From NCBI GenBank assembly GCA_902576785.1, contig CACGWC010000003.1:50639-114638 (forward strand): a stretch of 64,000 nt of DNA, written 5' to 3'. The notes below the pieces were generated by a model. It ran no database searches. It saw only the letters and a program-made list of their open reading frames with translations, and was not told the DNA's origin. Positions 44,125-53,745 of this stretch are shown here, piece by piece. Each line of letters opens with the position of its first letter. Positions within the stretch are counted from its first letter, which is position 1. The stretch is from an uncultured Pelagibacteraceae bacterium (lineage in GTDB: Bacteria > Pseudomonadota > Alphaproteobacteria > Pelagibacterales > Pelagibacteraceae). The position numbers were made by a program, and so were the translations under genes.

Positions 44125-46995
44125 CTATGCTGCGTCTTCTTTAAACTCATCCATACTTGGACATGTGCAGAATATATTTTTATCTCCATAAACATTGTCT
44201 ACCCGAGCAACTGGAGGCCAAAATTTGTTTTGTTTTAAAAAACTTGCAGGATATGCTGCTTCTTCTCTTGAATATTTATGTTCCCATACATCTGATGATA
44301 ATTCAGTATCAGTGTGAGGAGCGTTTTTAATTGGATTATCAATTTTATCAAATTCACCTGATTTAATTTTTTCAATTTCTTGTTTAATCTTAATTAAAGT
44401 GTCACAAAATCTGTCTATTTCTGATAAACCTTCGCTTTCAGTTGGCTCTATCATCATAGTGCCAGCTACAGGCCATGACATAGTTGGTGCGTGAAATCCA
44501 AAATCTATCATTCTTTTTGCAATATCTTCTTCAGTTACCCCTGTTTCAGATTTAATATTTCTAATATCAATTATGCACTCGTGTGCAACATTGCCATTTG
44601 CACCTTTGTACAAAATAGGAAAGTGATCTTTAAGTCTATTTGCAATATAATTTGCGTTTAAAATTGCAACTTGAGTAGCAAGCTTTAATCCTTCTGATCC
44701 CATCATTTTAATATACATCCAAGAGATTGATAGAATACTTGAACTACCCCAAGGAGCTGCTGATACTGCTCCAATTCCACTTGTTGGTCCGCAATCTTTT
44801 ATTACTGGATGATTAGGCAGATAAACTTGTAAATGTTTTTTACAAGCTATAGGTCCCATTCCAGGTCCACCACCACCGTGAGGAATACAAAATGTTTTAT
44901 GCAGATTAATATGACAAACATCTGGACCAAAATTTCCAGGCTTTGCAACTCCAACAAGGGCATTTAAATTTGCTCCATCCATATAGACCTGTCCACCATG
45001 TTTATGAACTAACTCACAAATATCAGTTATTTTTTCCTCAAATACTCCATGGGTAGATGGGTAAGTTACCATTAAAGCTGCAAGATTTTCTGAATGTTGC
45101 TCTACTTTTTTCTTTAAATCATCGAAATCTACATTTCCCTCTTTATCACAATTAACAACAACGACTTTCATTCCAACCATTTGTGCGCTTGCTGGATTTG
45201 TACCATGTGCCGAACTTGGGATTAAACATATATTACGATGAGCATCATCTCTATCTAAGTGGTACTTTCTTATAACCATTAGACCTGCATATTCTCCTTG
45301 AGCGCCTGCATTAGGTTGTAGAGAAACACCAGAAAATCCTGTTATAGATCTTAACCAATTTTTTAAATCAGTAAACAAATCTCTAAAACCTTCCATTTGT
45401 TCAACTGGAACAAAAGGATGAGGTTCTGCAAATTCTTTCCAAGAAATCGGGATCATTTCAGCGGCAGCGTTTAACTTCATTGTGCACGAACCAAGTGCTA
45501 TCATAGTTCTATTCAATGCTATATCCTTATCCTCTAACTTTTTAAGATATCTAAGCATTTCAGTTTCTGAATGATATAAGTTAAAAATTGGATGCTCTAA
45601 ATATTTTGAAGTTCTTAGTAAATTTTTTGGTAAATTAGGTAATTTAACTGAAGGATCCTCTTTTTTTATTGATTCTGCAGCATTAAAAATTTTTAATAAT
45701 TGATTTACTCTATAAACGTTCTTTCTTTCATCGAAAGAGACAGCAAGCATTTCAGAATTTACTTTTCGTATATTAACTTTCTGATTTAGTGCATTTTTAT
45801 AAATTTGATCAGTCTTTTCTTTGGTAATAATTGTAACAGTATCAAAAAAATAATCAGAATAAATTTCATAACCTGACTGTTTTATTTTATCAGCAAAACT
45901 TTTTGCTAATTGAGAAACTCTTTCAGAAATATTTTTAATTCCCTCTGGACCATGATAAATAGCATATGCTGCTGAAACAATTGCTAATAAAGCTTGTGCA
46001 GTACAAATATTGCTTGTCGCCTTATCTCTTCTGATGTGTTGCTCTCTAGTTTGTAGAGATAATCTGTATGCCTTGTTACCATGTCTGTCAACTGACACAC
46101 CAACAATTCTACCAGGCATCGATCTCTTATACTCGTCTTTAGTTGCAAAAAATGCTGCATGAGGTCCTCCATACCCCATCGGTATTCCAAATCGCTGAGA
46201 GCTTCCAACTGCTATATCAGCACCAAGTTCTCTTGGTGTTTTTAATTTTGCTAATGCTAATAAATCACAAGCTAATACAGCCTTACCGTTTTTTTTATGA
46301 ATTTTGCTAATTGCTTCACTAGGATCTTTAATATCTCCTAAAGTTCCAGGATATTGTAAAATTCCACAAACTAAATCCTCTTTTAATTGATCTAAAACTT
46401 CATCTTCTTTCCCAACTAAAACTTTTAAACCCATTGGTTCAGCTCTAGTTTGAATTACATTTATTGTTTGAGGATGGCAATCCTCAGATACAAAAACTAA
46501 ATTACTATCTTTTTTATTTAATCTATGACTAAGACCCATGGCTTCTGCTGCTGCTGTACCTTCGTCTAATAAAGAAGCATTAGCAATATCCATACCAGTA
46601 AAATCAACAATCATTTGTTGAAAGTTTAATAACATCTCAAGTCTTCCTTGAGCTACTTCAGGTTGATAAGGTGTATATGATGTATACCAACCTGGATTTT
46701 CTAAAATATTTCTTAAAATTACATATGGCGTATAAGTTCCATAATAACCCATTCCAATAAAGTTTGAGTAAACATGATTTTTTTTTGAAATTGCTCTTAA
46801 TTTTCTTAAAGCCTCATATTCTGAATTAGACTCTCCGATATTAAGCTCACCTTTAAACATTATTTTTTCTGGAACAGTGTTATTCATTAAATCATCTATT
46901 GATTGATAATTTAATTCTTTTAACATTTTTGATTGGTCTTCTTTAGAAGGTCCAATGTGTCTTTTTATAAAATCTTTTTCTGAATTTGGTAACAT
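44125..46995 (-). CDS. gcvP: glycine dehydrogenase (decarboxylating), P protein
   Basis: GcvP decarboxylates glycine with PLP and passes the aminomethyl group to the lipoyl arm of GcvH. The 956-aa single-chain form fuses the two homologous halves: KRHIGPSKEDQSKML at the N-terminus, AEAMGLSHR and SQRFGIPMGYGGPHAAF in the first half, and the PLP Lys near 700 in HINLHKTFCIPHGGGGPG in the second. It overlaps gcvH by 1 nt as the third gene of gcvTHP, under the glycine riboswitch upstream of gcvT. Confidence 0.98.
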   Translation of the reverse strand: MLPNSEKDFIKRHIGPSKEDQSKMLKELNYQSIDDLMNNTVPEKIMFKGELNIGESNSEYEALRKLRAISKKNHVYSNFIGMGYYGTYTPYVILRNILENPGWYTSYTPYQPEVAQGRLEMLLNFQQMIVDFTGMDIANASLLDEGTAAAEAMGLSHRLNKKDSNLVFVSEDCHPQTINVIQTRAEPMGLKVLVGKEDEVLDQLKEDLVCGILQYPGTLGDIKDPSEAISKIHKKNGKAVLACDLLALAKLKTPRELGADIAVGSSQRFGIPMGYGGPHAAFFATKDEYKRSMPGRIVGVSVDRHGNKAYRLSLQTREQHIRRDKATSNICTAQALLAIVSAAYAIYHGPEGIKNISERVSQLAKSFADKIKQSGYEIYSDYFFDTVTIITKEKTDQIYKNALNQKVNIRKVNSEMLAVSFDERKNVYRVNQLLKIFNAAESIKKEDPSVKLPNLPKNLLRTSKYLEHPIFNLYHSETEMLRYLKKLEDKDIALNRTMIALGSCTMKLNAAAEMIPISWKEFAEPHPFVPVEQMEGFRDLFTDLKNWLRSITGFSGVSLQPNAGAQGEYAGLMVIRKYHLDRDDAHRNICLIPSSAHGTNPASAQMVGMKVVVVNCDKEGNVDFDDLKKKVEQHSENLAALMVTYPSTHGVFEEKITDICELVHKHGGQVYMDGANLNALVGVAKPGNFGPDVCHINLHKTFCIPHGGGGPGMGPIACKKHLQVYLPNHPVIKDCGPTSGIGAVSAAPWGSSSILSISWMYIKMMGSEGLKLATQVAILNANYIANRLKDHFPILYKGANGNVAHECIIDIRNIKSETGVTEEDIAKRMIDFGFHAPTMSWPVAGTMMIEPTESEGLSEIDRFCDTLIKIKQEIEKIKSGEFDKIDNPIKNAPHTDTELSSDVWEHKYSREEAAYPASFLKQNKFWPPVARVDNVYGDKNIFCTCPSMDEFKEDAA

Positions 46996-47375
46996 TATGC
47001 TGATGACTCCTTTGCAAATTTTTCATATTCTTCTTTACTCATAAGACTATCCATTTCAGATTTATCTTTTATTTTAAGTTTAAAAAACCACGCAGACTCC
47101 TCTGGGTCTTCATTTATTTTTGATGGATCATCAACTATCATTTGATTTGTATCTATTACTTCTCCACTAACAGGAGTGTAAACATCGCTAGCAGCTTTCG
47201 TTGACTCAACCACTCCAGCAGTTCCATCTTTATCAACATTTGAACCTTTCTCTGGGAGTTCTGCAAATACTATATCGCCAAGCATTTCTGTTGCATGCTT
47301 AGTTATTCCAATTGTAGCTTCTTCTCCATCTAGTTTAATCCACTCATGTTCTTTTGAATATTTAACTTCAGACAT
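46995..47375 (-). CDS. gcvH: glycine cleavage system H protein
   Basis: GcvH shuttles the aminomethyl group between P, T and L proteins on a lipoylated lysine. The 126-aa protein has [12 protein letters not shown] at the start and the lipoylation site Lys60 in [11 protein letters not shown], followed by PVSGEV. Spacing is tight: 8-nt overlap with gcvT, 1-nt overlap with gcvP. The L protein (dihydrolipoamide dehydrogenase) is not in the window and is presumably shared with other complexes. Confidence 0.98.
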   Translation of the reverse strand: MSEVKYSKEHEWIKLDGEEATIGITKHATEMLGDIVFAELPEKGSNVDKDGTAGVVESTKAASDVYTPVSGEVIDTNQMIVDDPSKINEDPEESAWFFKLKIKDKSEMDSLMSKEEYEKFAKESSA

Positions 47376-48474
47376 TAATTTCCCCTTTTACGTAATTTTT
47401 TTTATAAAACGGTAAGTTACAAATATTTGCAGGAATTTTTTTTCCTCTAACTTCAAGAAATATTTTTGTATTTACAGTTGAATAACTATTATCGACATAT
47501 CCCATTGCTATTGGATGTTCAACGCTAGGTCCAAATGTGCCACTTGTTACTTTTCCAATTTCTTGATTTTTATCATTGTAAATTTTGGTATTTCCTCTAG
47601 CAATTACTTTGCTGTCTGGTTTTATGCCAACTCTCAATTTTTTTACTCCGCTTTGAAATTGGTTTTTTAAAACTTCTGATCCAACAAATTCAGTCTCAAT
47701 TCTGCTCTTGGGTATTGCCCATTTTAGATTAGCTTCGATAGGACTTGTATCGTTGTCTAAATCATTTCCATACAAGCAGAGTCCAGCTTCCATTCTTAAT
47801 GTATCTCTTGCTCCTAAACCAATCAATTTAGATCCATTTTCTATCAAACTTTCTACAAAAGTTTCTGTATCACTATGTTTTATAGAAATTTCAAATCCAT
47901 CCTCACCAGTATATCCTGATCTAGTTATGTATACTTTTTTATTGTTATAGATATAGTTGTTCCCGTTCATAAATTTTAGACTATTACAACCAGGTATAAC
48001 TTTATTTAAAACATTTTTTGCTTCGGGGCCCTGTAATGCAATTAATGACAATGACTCGTCAAGATTTAATTTATATTGATTATCAAGCTTAGATTTTATT
48101 ACTTCATAATCATTATACTTGCATGCAGCATTTAAGATAATTAAAAATCCATCAGATGTTTTGGTAATTATCAGATCGTCCTGAATTCCTCCTTTGTTAT
48201 TCATTAAAAATGAATACTTACTTTGATTAGTTTTCAATTTTTTCAAATCTGCAGGAAAAATCTTCTCAAGATCATTTGTAAGATCATCACCACCCGATAT
48301 AAATAATTGACCCATATGAGAAACATCAAAAATACCAGAGTGTGAACGTGTGTATTTATGCTCTTGTATAATTCCATCTTTATATTGGATGGGCATTTGA
48401 TATCCAGCAAACTCTACAAGCTTTGCTCCGTACTTGATGTGGAGATTATTTAACGATGTTTTTTTTATACTCAT
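47368..48474 (-). CDS. gcvT: glycine cleavage system T protein (aminomethyltransferase)
   Basis: GcvT releases ammonia from the H-protein intermediate and loads the C1 unit on tetrahydrofolate as methylene-THF. The 368-aa protein has the usual [10 protein letters not shown] (20-29), [10 protein letters not shown] (about 43-52), the folate-site segments [10 protein letters not shown] and [11 protein letters not shown] (about 183-193), and the catalytic-type Asp in [17 protein letters not shown]. It is the first gene after the tandem glycine riboswitch (48493-48628). Confidence 0.98.
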   Translation of the reverse strand: MSIKKTSLNNLHIKYGAKLVEFAGYQMPIQYKDGIIQEHKYTRSHSGIFDVSHMGQLFISGGDDLTNDLEKIFPADLKKLKTNQSKYSFLMNNKGGIQDDLIITKTSDGFLIILNAACKYNDYEVIKSKLDNQYKLNLDESLSLIALQGPEAKNVLNKVIPGCNSLKFMNGNNYIYNNKKVYITRSGYTGEDGFEISIKHSDTETFVESLIENGSKLIGLGARDTLRMEAGLCLYGNDLDNDTSPIEANLKWAIPKSRIETEFVGSEVLKNQFQSGVKKLRVGIKPDSKVIARGNTKIYNDKNQEIGKVTSGTFGPSVEHPIAMGYVDNSYSTVNTKIFLEVRGKKIPANICNLPFYKKNYVKGEINV

Positions 48475-48492
48475 ATTAACTCTTTATGCCCC

Positions 48493-48628
48493 CTCTGTCT
48501 TTTTGCCTGAGAGATTTGCTCCTTCGGCGAGAATAATTCTCTTTCCAGAGTTAATATGTACGGTCCATTTGCCTGAGAGTTTCCGGGGTGGTTGCTCCTT
48601 CGGCGCTACAAAAGTAGTCTCTCCCGTA
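48493..48628 (-). ncRNA. tandem glycine riboswitch upstream of gcvT
   Basis: Two glycine aptamers lie in tandem in the 5' leader of gcvT. Aptamer 1 (48559-48628) has P1 TACGG/CCGTA and aptamer 2 (48493-48550) has P1 CTCTG/CAGAG, joined by an 8-nt linker. Each contains the conserved GCCGAAGGAGCAA and CTCTCAGGCAAA cores. The 3' aptamer ends about 18 nt before the gcvT ATG, with a G-rich run directly after its P1, so translational control is plausible. A glycine-activated gcvT riboswitch has been described in SAR11. No intrinsic terminator is visible between aptamer and gene. Confidence 0.96.
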
Positions 48629-48665
48629 TAAATTCTTATAACATAACTAATATAAATTTATAGCT

Positions 48666-49538
48666 CTAATTTGTTGCACTTTTTTTTTTCATAAGTGAAA
48701 GAAATTGTATTAAAACTGCAAATATCACTATTAAACCACCAATTAAAACGCTGGTTGGAGGATTTTCATTTATAAACATCCACGCCCAAAAAGGTCCTAA
48801 AACTGCCTCTGATAACATTATGATTCCAACTAAGGCTGAAGGTGTAGATCTTGCACCAATTGTAATAAAAATAAAACCAAAACCAAGTTGGAAAAAACCA
48901 GCTAAAAATCCCAAAAAAATATCATTTAAAGATATAAAGATTGTTTTAGACATAAAATATCCAATGATCAAGGCAATAACGCCTGCAATAAATTGTAATG
49001 GAACCATATCTACACTTGGAAATTTTCTAACTATTAAAATTAATGTTGCGAATGATATTGGCATAATAAAAGCAGCAATATTTCCACTCATTTGTCCAAC
49101 TGTTAATGAGCTTCCAACCATCAAAATTATTCCTGAAATTGCTAAAACTATAGAAGTTAATGTTATTAAGTTTACTTTTTCTTTTAAAAAAATATATCCA
49201 AAGATTGCTAAAAATAATGTTTGGGTTTGAATTATAAAATTAGTATTTGCTACAGTAGTATTATACATAGCAAAAACATAACCACTAAAGCCACAGGCAA
49301 GTATAATGCCTCCAATAAGACCAGGGAATCCAGATTTATAAAATGCTGAAATAAAATTTTGCTTATAACTAATAATTAGAAAGATCAGAACTACAATTAT
49401 AAAAAAAACTGATCTCCAAAATAGAATCTGCCATAGAGTGGAACCTTCGAAAGATTTGACTATCAACCCTCCAAAACTTAAACTGAAAGCACCAAAAAAA
49501 ATCAAAAGCGGCCCTGGTAATTTTGTAATTAAATTCAT
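48666..49538 (-). CDS. DMT-superfamily permease (EamA family)
   Basis: A 290-aa protein with ten predicted helices in two EamA repeats; YNTTVANTNFIIQTQTLFLAIFGYIFLKEKV marks the end of the first and STPSALVGIIMLSEAVLGPFWAWMFINE the second. It overlaps pxpC by 4 nt on the same strand, making it the last gene of a pxpB-pxpC-permease unit. Transport of 5-oxoproline or glutamate-related compounds is therefore a reasonable hypothesis, not shown by sequence. Confidence 0.87.
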   Translation of the reverse strand: MNLITKLPGPLLIFFGAFSLSFGGLIVKSFEGSTLWQILFWRSVFFIIVVLIFLIISYKQNFISAFYKSGFPGLIGGIILACGFSGYVFAMYNTTVANTNFIIQTQTLFLAIFGYIFLKEKVNLITLTSIVLAISGIILMVGSSLTVGQMSGNIAAFIMPISFATLILIVRKFPSVDMVPLQFIAGVIALIIGYFMSKTIFISLNDIFLGFLAGFFQLGFGFIFITIGARSTPSALVGIIMLSEAVLGPFWAWMFINENPPTSVLIGGLIVIFAVLIQFLSLMKKKSATN

Positions 49539-50491
49539 TTAATTTGAGAAATAAGATTATTAGTCTCCATCTGATAAAGTTTATATAATGTTTCAGCATC
49601 CTCTAAGCTTACATCTTTAAATTTAATATTAGATCCTGGTGTTAATTGTACCAGTCGATCATAGTCAGCAGATATGACAGTTGCAATCTTCGGATATCCA
49701 CCAATAGTTCCGTGATCTGATAACATAATTATTGGATCTCCAGCAGATGTTATTTGAATTACACCTTTTACCAAACCTTCAGATTTTATATTAGGATCAA
49801 CAATATTTTCAATTTTTGGACCTTGTAATCTCATACCCATCCTATCTGAAAGTTTTGTAATTTTAAAACTTTCTTTAAAGAATTTATTTTGTGAAGACTC
49901 AGAAAAATAATCATAGTTTGTGCCTTTAATGACCCTTATATTTTCAATAGTGCTACCTAAATAATCAAGTTTTCTTTTGTTAAAAGAATTATTAATATCA
50001 ATTATTTCAATTTCTAAATCTTTAGAAAATTTATTCCCGTTATTTGGTCCAATTTGAGCTTGTGTATTTATTGAACAGCTTCCCCAATAATAATCAACAC
50101 TAAAAGTTCCATTAATCGAAAAATATCCATAAACAGACTTGTTGGTTGAATGTATATCGACTTCATCACCATTTTTTAACAAATAACATTGGTAGGAATT
50201 ACCATCAATAACACCCTCTTTTGTTATAATTTTAAATGATACATTTCCAGAAATACAAAAAAAAATATCTTTTCCAAAATACTTCAAATGCGGGCCTTGA
50301 TAAGCAAATTCTATTACAGGTGAATTGTAATCATTTTGTAGAAGTGAGTTTAACAATTGAAAATTTCTTTTATCCATCGCTCCACTAAAAGGAATGCCAA
50401 TATGGTATAAATTATTTCTTCCTAAGTCTTGATATGTGGTGTTAATACCAGCTCTTAAAATTTTAAAGTAGTTTCTATCTTTTGATTTCAT
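49535..50491 (-). CDS. pxpC: 5-oxoprolinase subunit C (biotin-dependent carboxyltransferase family)
   Basis: PxpC with PxpA and PxpB hydrolyses 5-oxo-L-proline to glutamate at the expense of ATP. The 318-aa protein shows the KipA/AHS2 domain: RAGINTTYQDLGRNNLYHIGIPFSGAMDKRNF at the N-terminus, SDRMGMRLQGP, and the GVIQITSAGDPIIMLSDHGTIGGYPKIATV block (about 240-269). It overlaps pxpB by 17 nt. Subunits B and C occur as separate genes here; they are fused in some relatives (urea amidolyase-type proteins). Confidence 0.92.
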   Translation of the reverse strand: MKSKDRNYFKILRAGINTTYQDLGRNNLYHIGIPFSGAMDKRNFQLLNSLLQNDYNSPVIEFAYQGPHLKYFGKDIFFCISGNVSFKIITKEGVIDGNSYQCYLLKNGDEVDIHSTNKSVYGYFSINGTFSVDYYWGSCSINTQAQIGPNNGNKFSKDLEIEIIDINNSFNKRKLDYLGSTIENIRVIKGTNYDYFSESSQNKFFKESFKITKLSDRMGMRLQGPKIENIVDPNIKSEGLVKGVIQITSAGDPIIMLSDHGTIGGYPKIATVISADYDRLVQLTPGSNIKFKDVSLEDAETLYKLYQMETNNLISQIK

Positions 50492-51149
50492 TATATTGAT
50501 CTAAAGTTATTCTATAAAATTTTATTGTATCACCTGGATTAACAAGATTAGGGTTTGATTGATTGGATGTGTCGAAAATATTTTGTGGTGTATTTCCCAA
50601 AATATTCCATCCCCCAGGTGTTTCAAAAGTGTATATATTACAAAATTGTTCTGTTATTCCAACTGAACCTTTTGGAACTTTAACTCTTGGTGTTTCTAAT
50701 CTTTTTAATCTCATTTCCTGGTTAAGATCACCAAGAAAAGGCATACCAGCCACAAATCCTGTCATATAACAAAAGTAATTTTTGCTAAAAAATTTTTCTA
50801 GGATTATTTCTGATTTTAATTTTAGTTTATTTTCAACTCTTTTAATATCTAATGCAAAATTATTATCACAACACACAGGAATTTTGATTAAGTTTTTTTC
50901 TAATTTATTGTTTTCTTTAATCTCTATATTTTCAATTTTTTTTTTTAAAGATAAAAAAGAATGTATATTTAAATCATATGAAATTATTAATTTATTATAA
51001 GATGGAGTTAAGTTTGTAATACCTCTTAAGTTTAATTTTTTTATATGGTAAAAATATTTGATTACATTTGAATTAATTTCTTGATTTACATCACTTCCAA
51101 AGTCGCAGTACAAAGCTGCGTCACCAAGATTTAATATATTTTTTATCAT
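50475..51149 (-). CDS. pxpB: 5-oxoprolinase subunit B
   Basis: PxpB (KipI/AHS1 domain) phosphorylates the reaction intermediate together with PxpC. The 224-aa protein has the LGDAALYCDFG N-terminal strand, FCYMTGFVAGMPFLGDL (about 126-142), the signature PRVKVPKGSVGI and the end GGWNILGNTP followed by the NPGDTIKFYRI strand. It is divergent from pxpA, whose ATG lies only 27 bp away, so the two promoters must overlap or sit within neighbouring coding sequence. Confidence 0.92.
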   Translation of the reverse strand: MIKNILNLGDAALYCDFGSDVNQEINSNVIKYFYHIKKLNLRGITNLTPSYNKLIISYDLNIHSFLSLKKKIENIEIKENNKLEKNLIKIPVCCDNNFALDIKRVENKLKLKSEIILEKFFSKNYFCYMTGFVAGMPFLGDLNQEMRLKRLETPRVKVPKGSVGITEQFCNIYTFETPGGWNILGNTPQNIFDTSNQSNPNLVNPGDTIKFYRITLDQYNEIKR

Positions 51150-51176
51150 ACCATGTTATACTTATGATTTATTAGT

Positions 51177-51950
51177 ATGGAAATTAATATCAATTGTGAT
51201 TTAGGTGAAAAATCAAAGCATCATTCAGATGAAAATGATCCAAAATTACTAGAAATTGTCAATTCAGCTAATGTTGCTTGTGGTTATCATGCTGGTGATG
51301 AAGAGAGTATGAACCAAGTTGTAAAAATTTGTAAGAAAAACGGTGTTAGTATAGGTGCACATCCATCATTTAATGATCCAGAAAATTTTGGACGTAAAAG
51401 ACTAAATTTATCATCAGACGAAATAAATAAGCTACTAATTGATCAGTATGAAATTTTACAAAATATAGCTGAAAAACATGGTGAGATCGTTACACATATT
51501 AAACCGCATGGTGCATTAAATAATATGGCTTGCGAAGATATTGAGCTTGCAACAATCATTGCAAAATCAATCTGCAATTTTAATAAAGATTTAATTTATT
51601 TAGTGCCTACAGGTTCAAAGATGGAAGAAGCAGCAAACAAATTTGATATGAGAATAGCATGTGAGATTTTCGCAGACAGAAATTATGAAGATAATGGAAA
51701 CTTAGTATCTAGAAAAGAGCCTCATGCACTTATTACAGATCCAGATAAAGCAAAAAGTCACGTTTTAAGCATGGTTCAGAACCAAGCCATTAATTGTCAC
51801 AGCGGAAAGCAAATACCTTGTGAAATAGACTCTGTGTGCATACATGGTGATAATGCAAGTTCTCTAGCTACAGCTATATCTATAAAAAATAATTTAATAG
51901 ATAATGGCTTAGAACTAAAAACACTAACTAATTTAAGGAAATTTAAATAA
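51177..51950 (+). CDS. pxpA: 5-oxoprolinase subunit A (LamB/YcsF family)
   Basis: PxpA completes the ATP-dependent opening of 5-oxoproline. The 257-aa protein has INCDLGE (4-10), ANVACGYHAGDEESM (about 32-46), GAHPSFNDPENFGR (about 60-73) and HIKPHGALNNM (about 103-113), all diagnostic for the LamB/YcsF family; the His and Asp residues there are likely metal or substrate ligands. 5-Oxoproline arises from glutamine and glutathione turnover, so this complex complements gshAB. The TPR gene begins at its stop (1-nt overlap). Confidence 0.95.
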   Translation: MEININCDLGEKSKHHSDENDPKLLEIVNSANVACGYHAGDEESMNQVVKICKKNGVSIGAHPSFNDPENFGRKRLNLSSDEINKLLIDQYEILQNIAEKHGEIVTHIKPHGALNNMACEDIELATIIAKSICNFNKDLIYLVPTGSKMEEAANKFDMRIACEIFADRNYEDNGNLVSRKEPHALITDPDKAKSHVLSMVQNQAINCHSGKQIPCEIDSVCIHGDNASSLATAISIKNNLIDNGLELKTLTNLRKFK

Positions 51951-52438
51951 TGATAAAGAAGATATTTTTTTCAATGTTCTTTTTAATAATTTTAGCAGGA
52001 ACGTCTTTTGCTGCTGGATCTAGTAGCGATTCTGGATCAACAGAAAGCCATTATGATAAGGCAGTGAAATTGATTAAAGCTGCAAAAAAATTAGAAAAAA
52101 AAGGTAAAACAGAGAAAGCAATTAAAAGATACGAAAGAGCAATTAAATTTTTAGTAAAGTCGAATAAGATGAATCCAAATAAAGCAGACACATTAAATTA
52201 TCTTGGGTTTGCAACAAGAAAAACTGGTGATTTTGAAAACGGTGAGAAATATTATCTTCAAGGTTTAGCGATTGAGCCAAATCACATAGGAATTAACGAA
52301 TATTTAGGTGAATTATATGTTGCAACCAATAGAATGAATTTAGCAAAAGAAAGATTGAATGTTCTAGAGGGATGTAATTGTGAAGAATACAATCAGCTAA
52401 AAGGTGTTATAGACGGATCTAAAAAATCAAAATACTAG
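51950..52438 (+). CDS. exported TPR-repeat protein
   Basis: A 162-aa protein with a signal peptide (about 1-22, ending SFAAG), a Ser/Gly-rich linker, and three to four tetratricopeptide repeats (about 35-140; YERAIKF, LNYLGFATRKTGDFENGEKYY and YLGELYVATNRM are typical repeat pieces). One CNCEEY pair of Cys lies near 149-151. It probably scaffolds protein contacts in the periplasm. It is co-linear with pxpA and ends 4 nt into the convergent dctM gene. Specific role unknown. Confidence 0.8.
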   Translation: MIKKIFFSMFFLIILAGTSFAAGSSSDSGSTESHYDKAVKLIKAAKKLEKKGKTEKAIKRYERAIKFLVKSNKMNPNKADTLNYLGFATRKTGDFENGEKYYLQGLAIEPNHIGINEYLGELYVATNRMNLAKERLNVLEGCNCEEYNQLKGVIDGSKKSKY

Positions 52439-53745
52439 TTTATATTTTTTATCATTTGCTCAGGCATCCAAAGAGCAATTTCTGGAAATATCACAACCAA
52501 GATAACAGCAAAAATCATTAGCAAGAAGAGTGGAAACGCGCTTCTTGCTATATAACCCATATCTTTATTAGCCATACCCTGAAGAACAAAAAGATTAAAA
52601 CCAACCGGCGGCGTGATCTGAGCCATTTCGACAACAATAACTAGAAAAACACCAAACCAAATCATATCAAAACCTGCTTGTCTAATCATTGGTTCAATTA
52701 TAGCCATTGTTAAAACTACAGCAGAGATACCATCAAGAAACATTCCAAGAATTATATAAAAGATCATTAAAACAAAAATTAAAACATAAGGAGAAAGTTC
52801 CATTCCTTCAATCCATAGAGCAAGATTTCTTGGCAATCCTGTAAAACCCATTGCCAAAGATAAAAAAGTGGCTCCAGCTAATATAAAAGCTATCATGCAA
52901 GAAGTTTTAGTAGCACCCAAGAGAGACTCTTTAAATGTTCTTAAAGACAAACTCTTTTGAAAGTATGATAAAATTAATGCACCTACTACGCCCAAAGAAG
53001 CTGCTTCGGTTGCGGTTGCTATACCAGTATAAATTGAGCCAATAACTGAAACTATTAATAATATTACAGGTATCAGTTTTCCTGATTTCCTTACCTTTTC
53101 CATAAGTGAGAGGTCTTGTTTAAAAGTAGGCATGGATTTTTTATTTATTGCCGACCAAATCATTACATATGTCATAAAGATCAACGCAAGCATTATTCCT
53201 GGTAAAATTCCTGCGATAAATAGTTTTGCTATCGACTCTTGGACAGTCACGCCATAAATAATTAAAATAATTGAAGGTGGAATTAGAAGACCCAGCGTTC
53301 CGGAACCAGCTAAACTTCCAAGTAGAATACTTTCTGGATATTTTCTTTTTCTTAGTTCTGGAATAGACATTTTTCCTACTGTGGCTACAGTTGCTGCAGA
53401 AGATCCAGAAATAGCTGCAAATAAAGCACATCCAACTACATTAACATGCACTAAACCACCGGGTAGTTTCTGCATCCATGGGGATAATCCTTCAAATAAA
53501 TTTTCAGATAACTTCGTCCGAAATAAAATTTCACCCATCCAAACAAATAAAGGAAGTGCAGTTAAAGTCCATGAAGATGAAGCTCCCCAAATTGTTGTTG
53601 CCATCGCATCACCAACTGGCCTTGTGGTGAACAGCATCATTCCTATAGATGAAACACCAACCATGCTTATAGCAACCCAAATTCCTGAGCCTAAAAATAT
53701 CAAGAGAACACTTATGAAAAATATAGTAAGTAAAATTTCAGTCAT
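52435..53745 (-). CDS. dctM: TRAP transporter large permease (DctM)
   Basis: DctM is the ion-coupled transport subunit of tripartite ATP-independent periplasmic transporters. The 436-aa protein has about twelve helices and the family landmarks PLFVWMGEILFRT (about 65-77), GGLVHVNVVGCALFAAISGSSAATVATVG (about 96-124), LGLLIPPSI and PPVGFNLFVLQGMA (about 372-385). It overlaps dctQ by 8 nt. Gene order dctP-dctQ-dctM on the minus strand is standard. The substrate is not evident from the neighbourhood. Confidence 0.95.
   Translation of the reverse strand: MTEILLTIFFISVLLIFLGSGIWVAISMVGVSSIGMMLFTTRPVGDAMATTIWGASSSWTLTALPLFVWMGEILFRTKLSENLFEGLSPWMQKLPGGLVHVNVVGCALFAAISGSSAATVATVGKMSIPELRKRKYPESILLGSLAGSGTLGLLIPPSIILIIYGVTVQESIAKLFIAGILPGIMLALIFMTYVMIWSAINKKSMPTFKQDLSLMEKVRKSGKLIPVILLIVSVIGSIYTGIATATEAASLGVVGALILSYFQKSLSLRTFKESLLGATKTSCMIAFILAGATFLSLAMGFTGLPRNLALWIEGMELSPYVLIFVLMIFYIILGMFLDGISAVVLTMAIIEPMIRQAGFDMIWFGVFLVIVVEMAQITPPVGFNLFVLQGMANKDMGYIARSAFPLFLLMIFAVILVVIFPEIALWMPEQMIKNIN

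Noticed and set aside
48434..48631. Plus-strand 65-codon frame across the gcvT leader
   Set aside because: It is the antisense of the tandem glycine riboswitch and the gcvT start; no ribosome site and no protein-like pattern.
48820..49230. Plus-strand 136-codon frame opposite the EamA gene
   Set aside because: Antisense of conserved membrane helices; composition (Lys/Ile/Pro) is what the opposite strand of an EamA gene gives.
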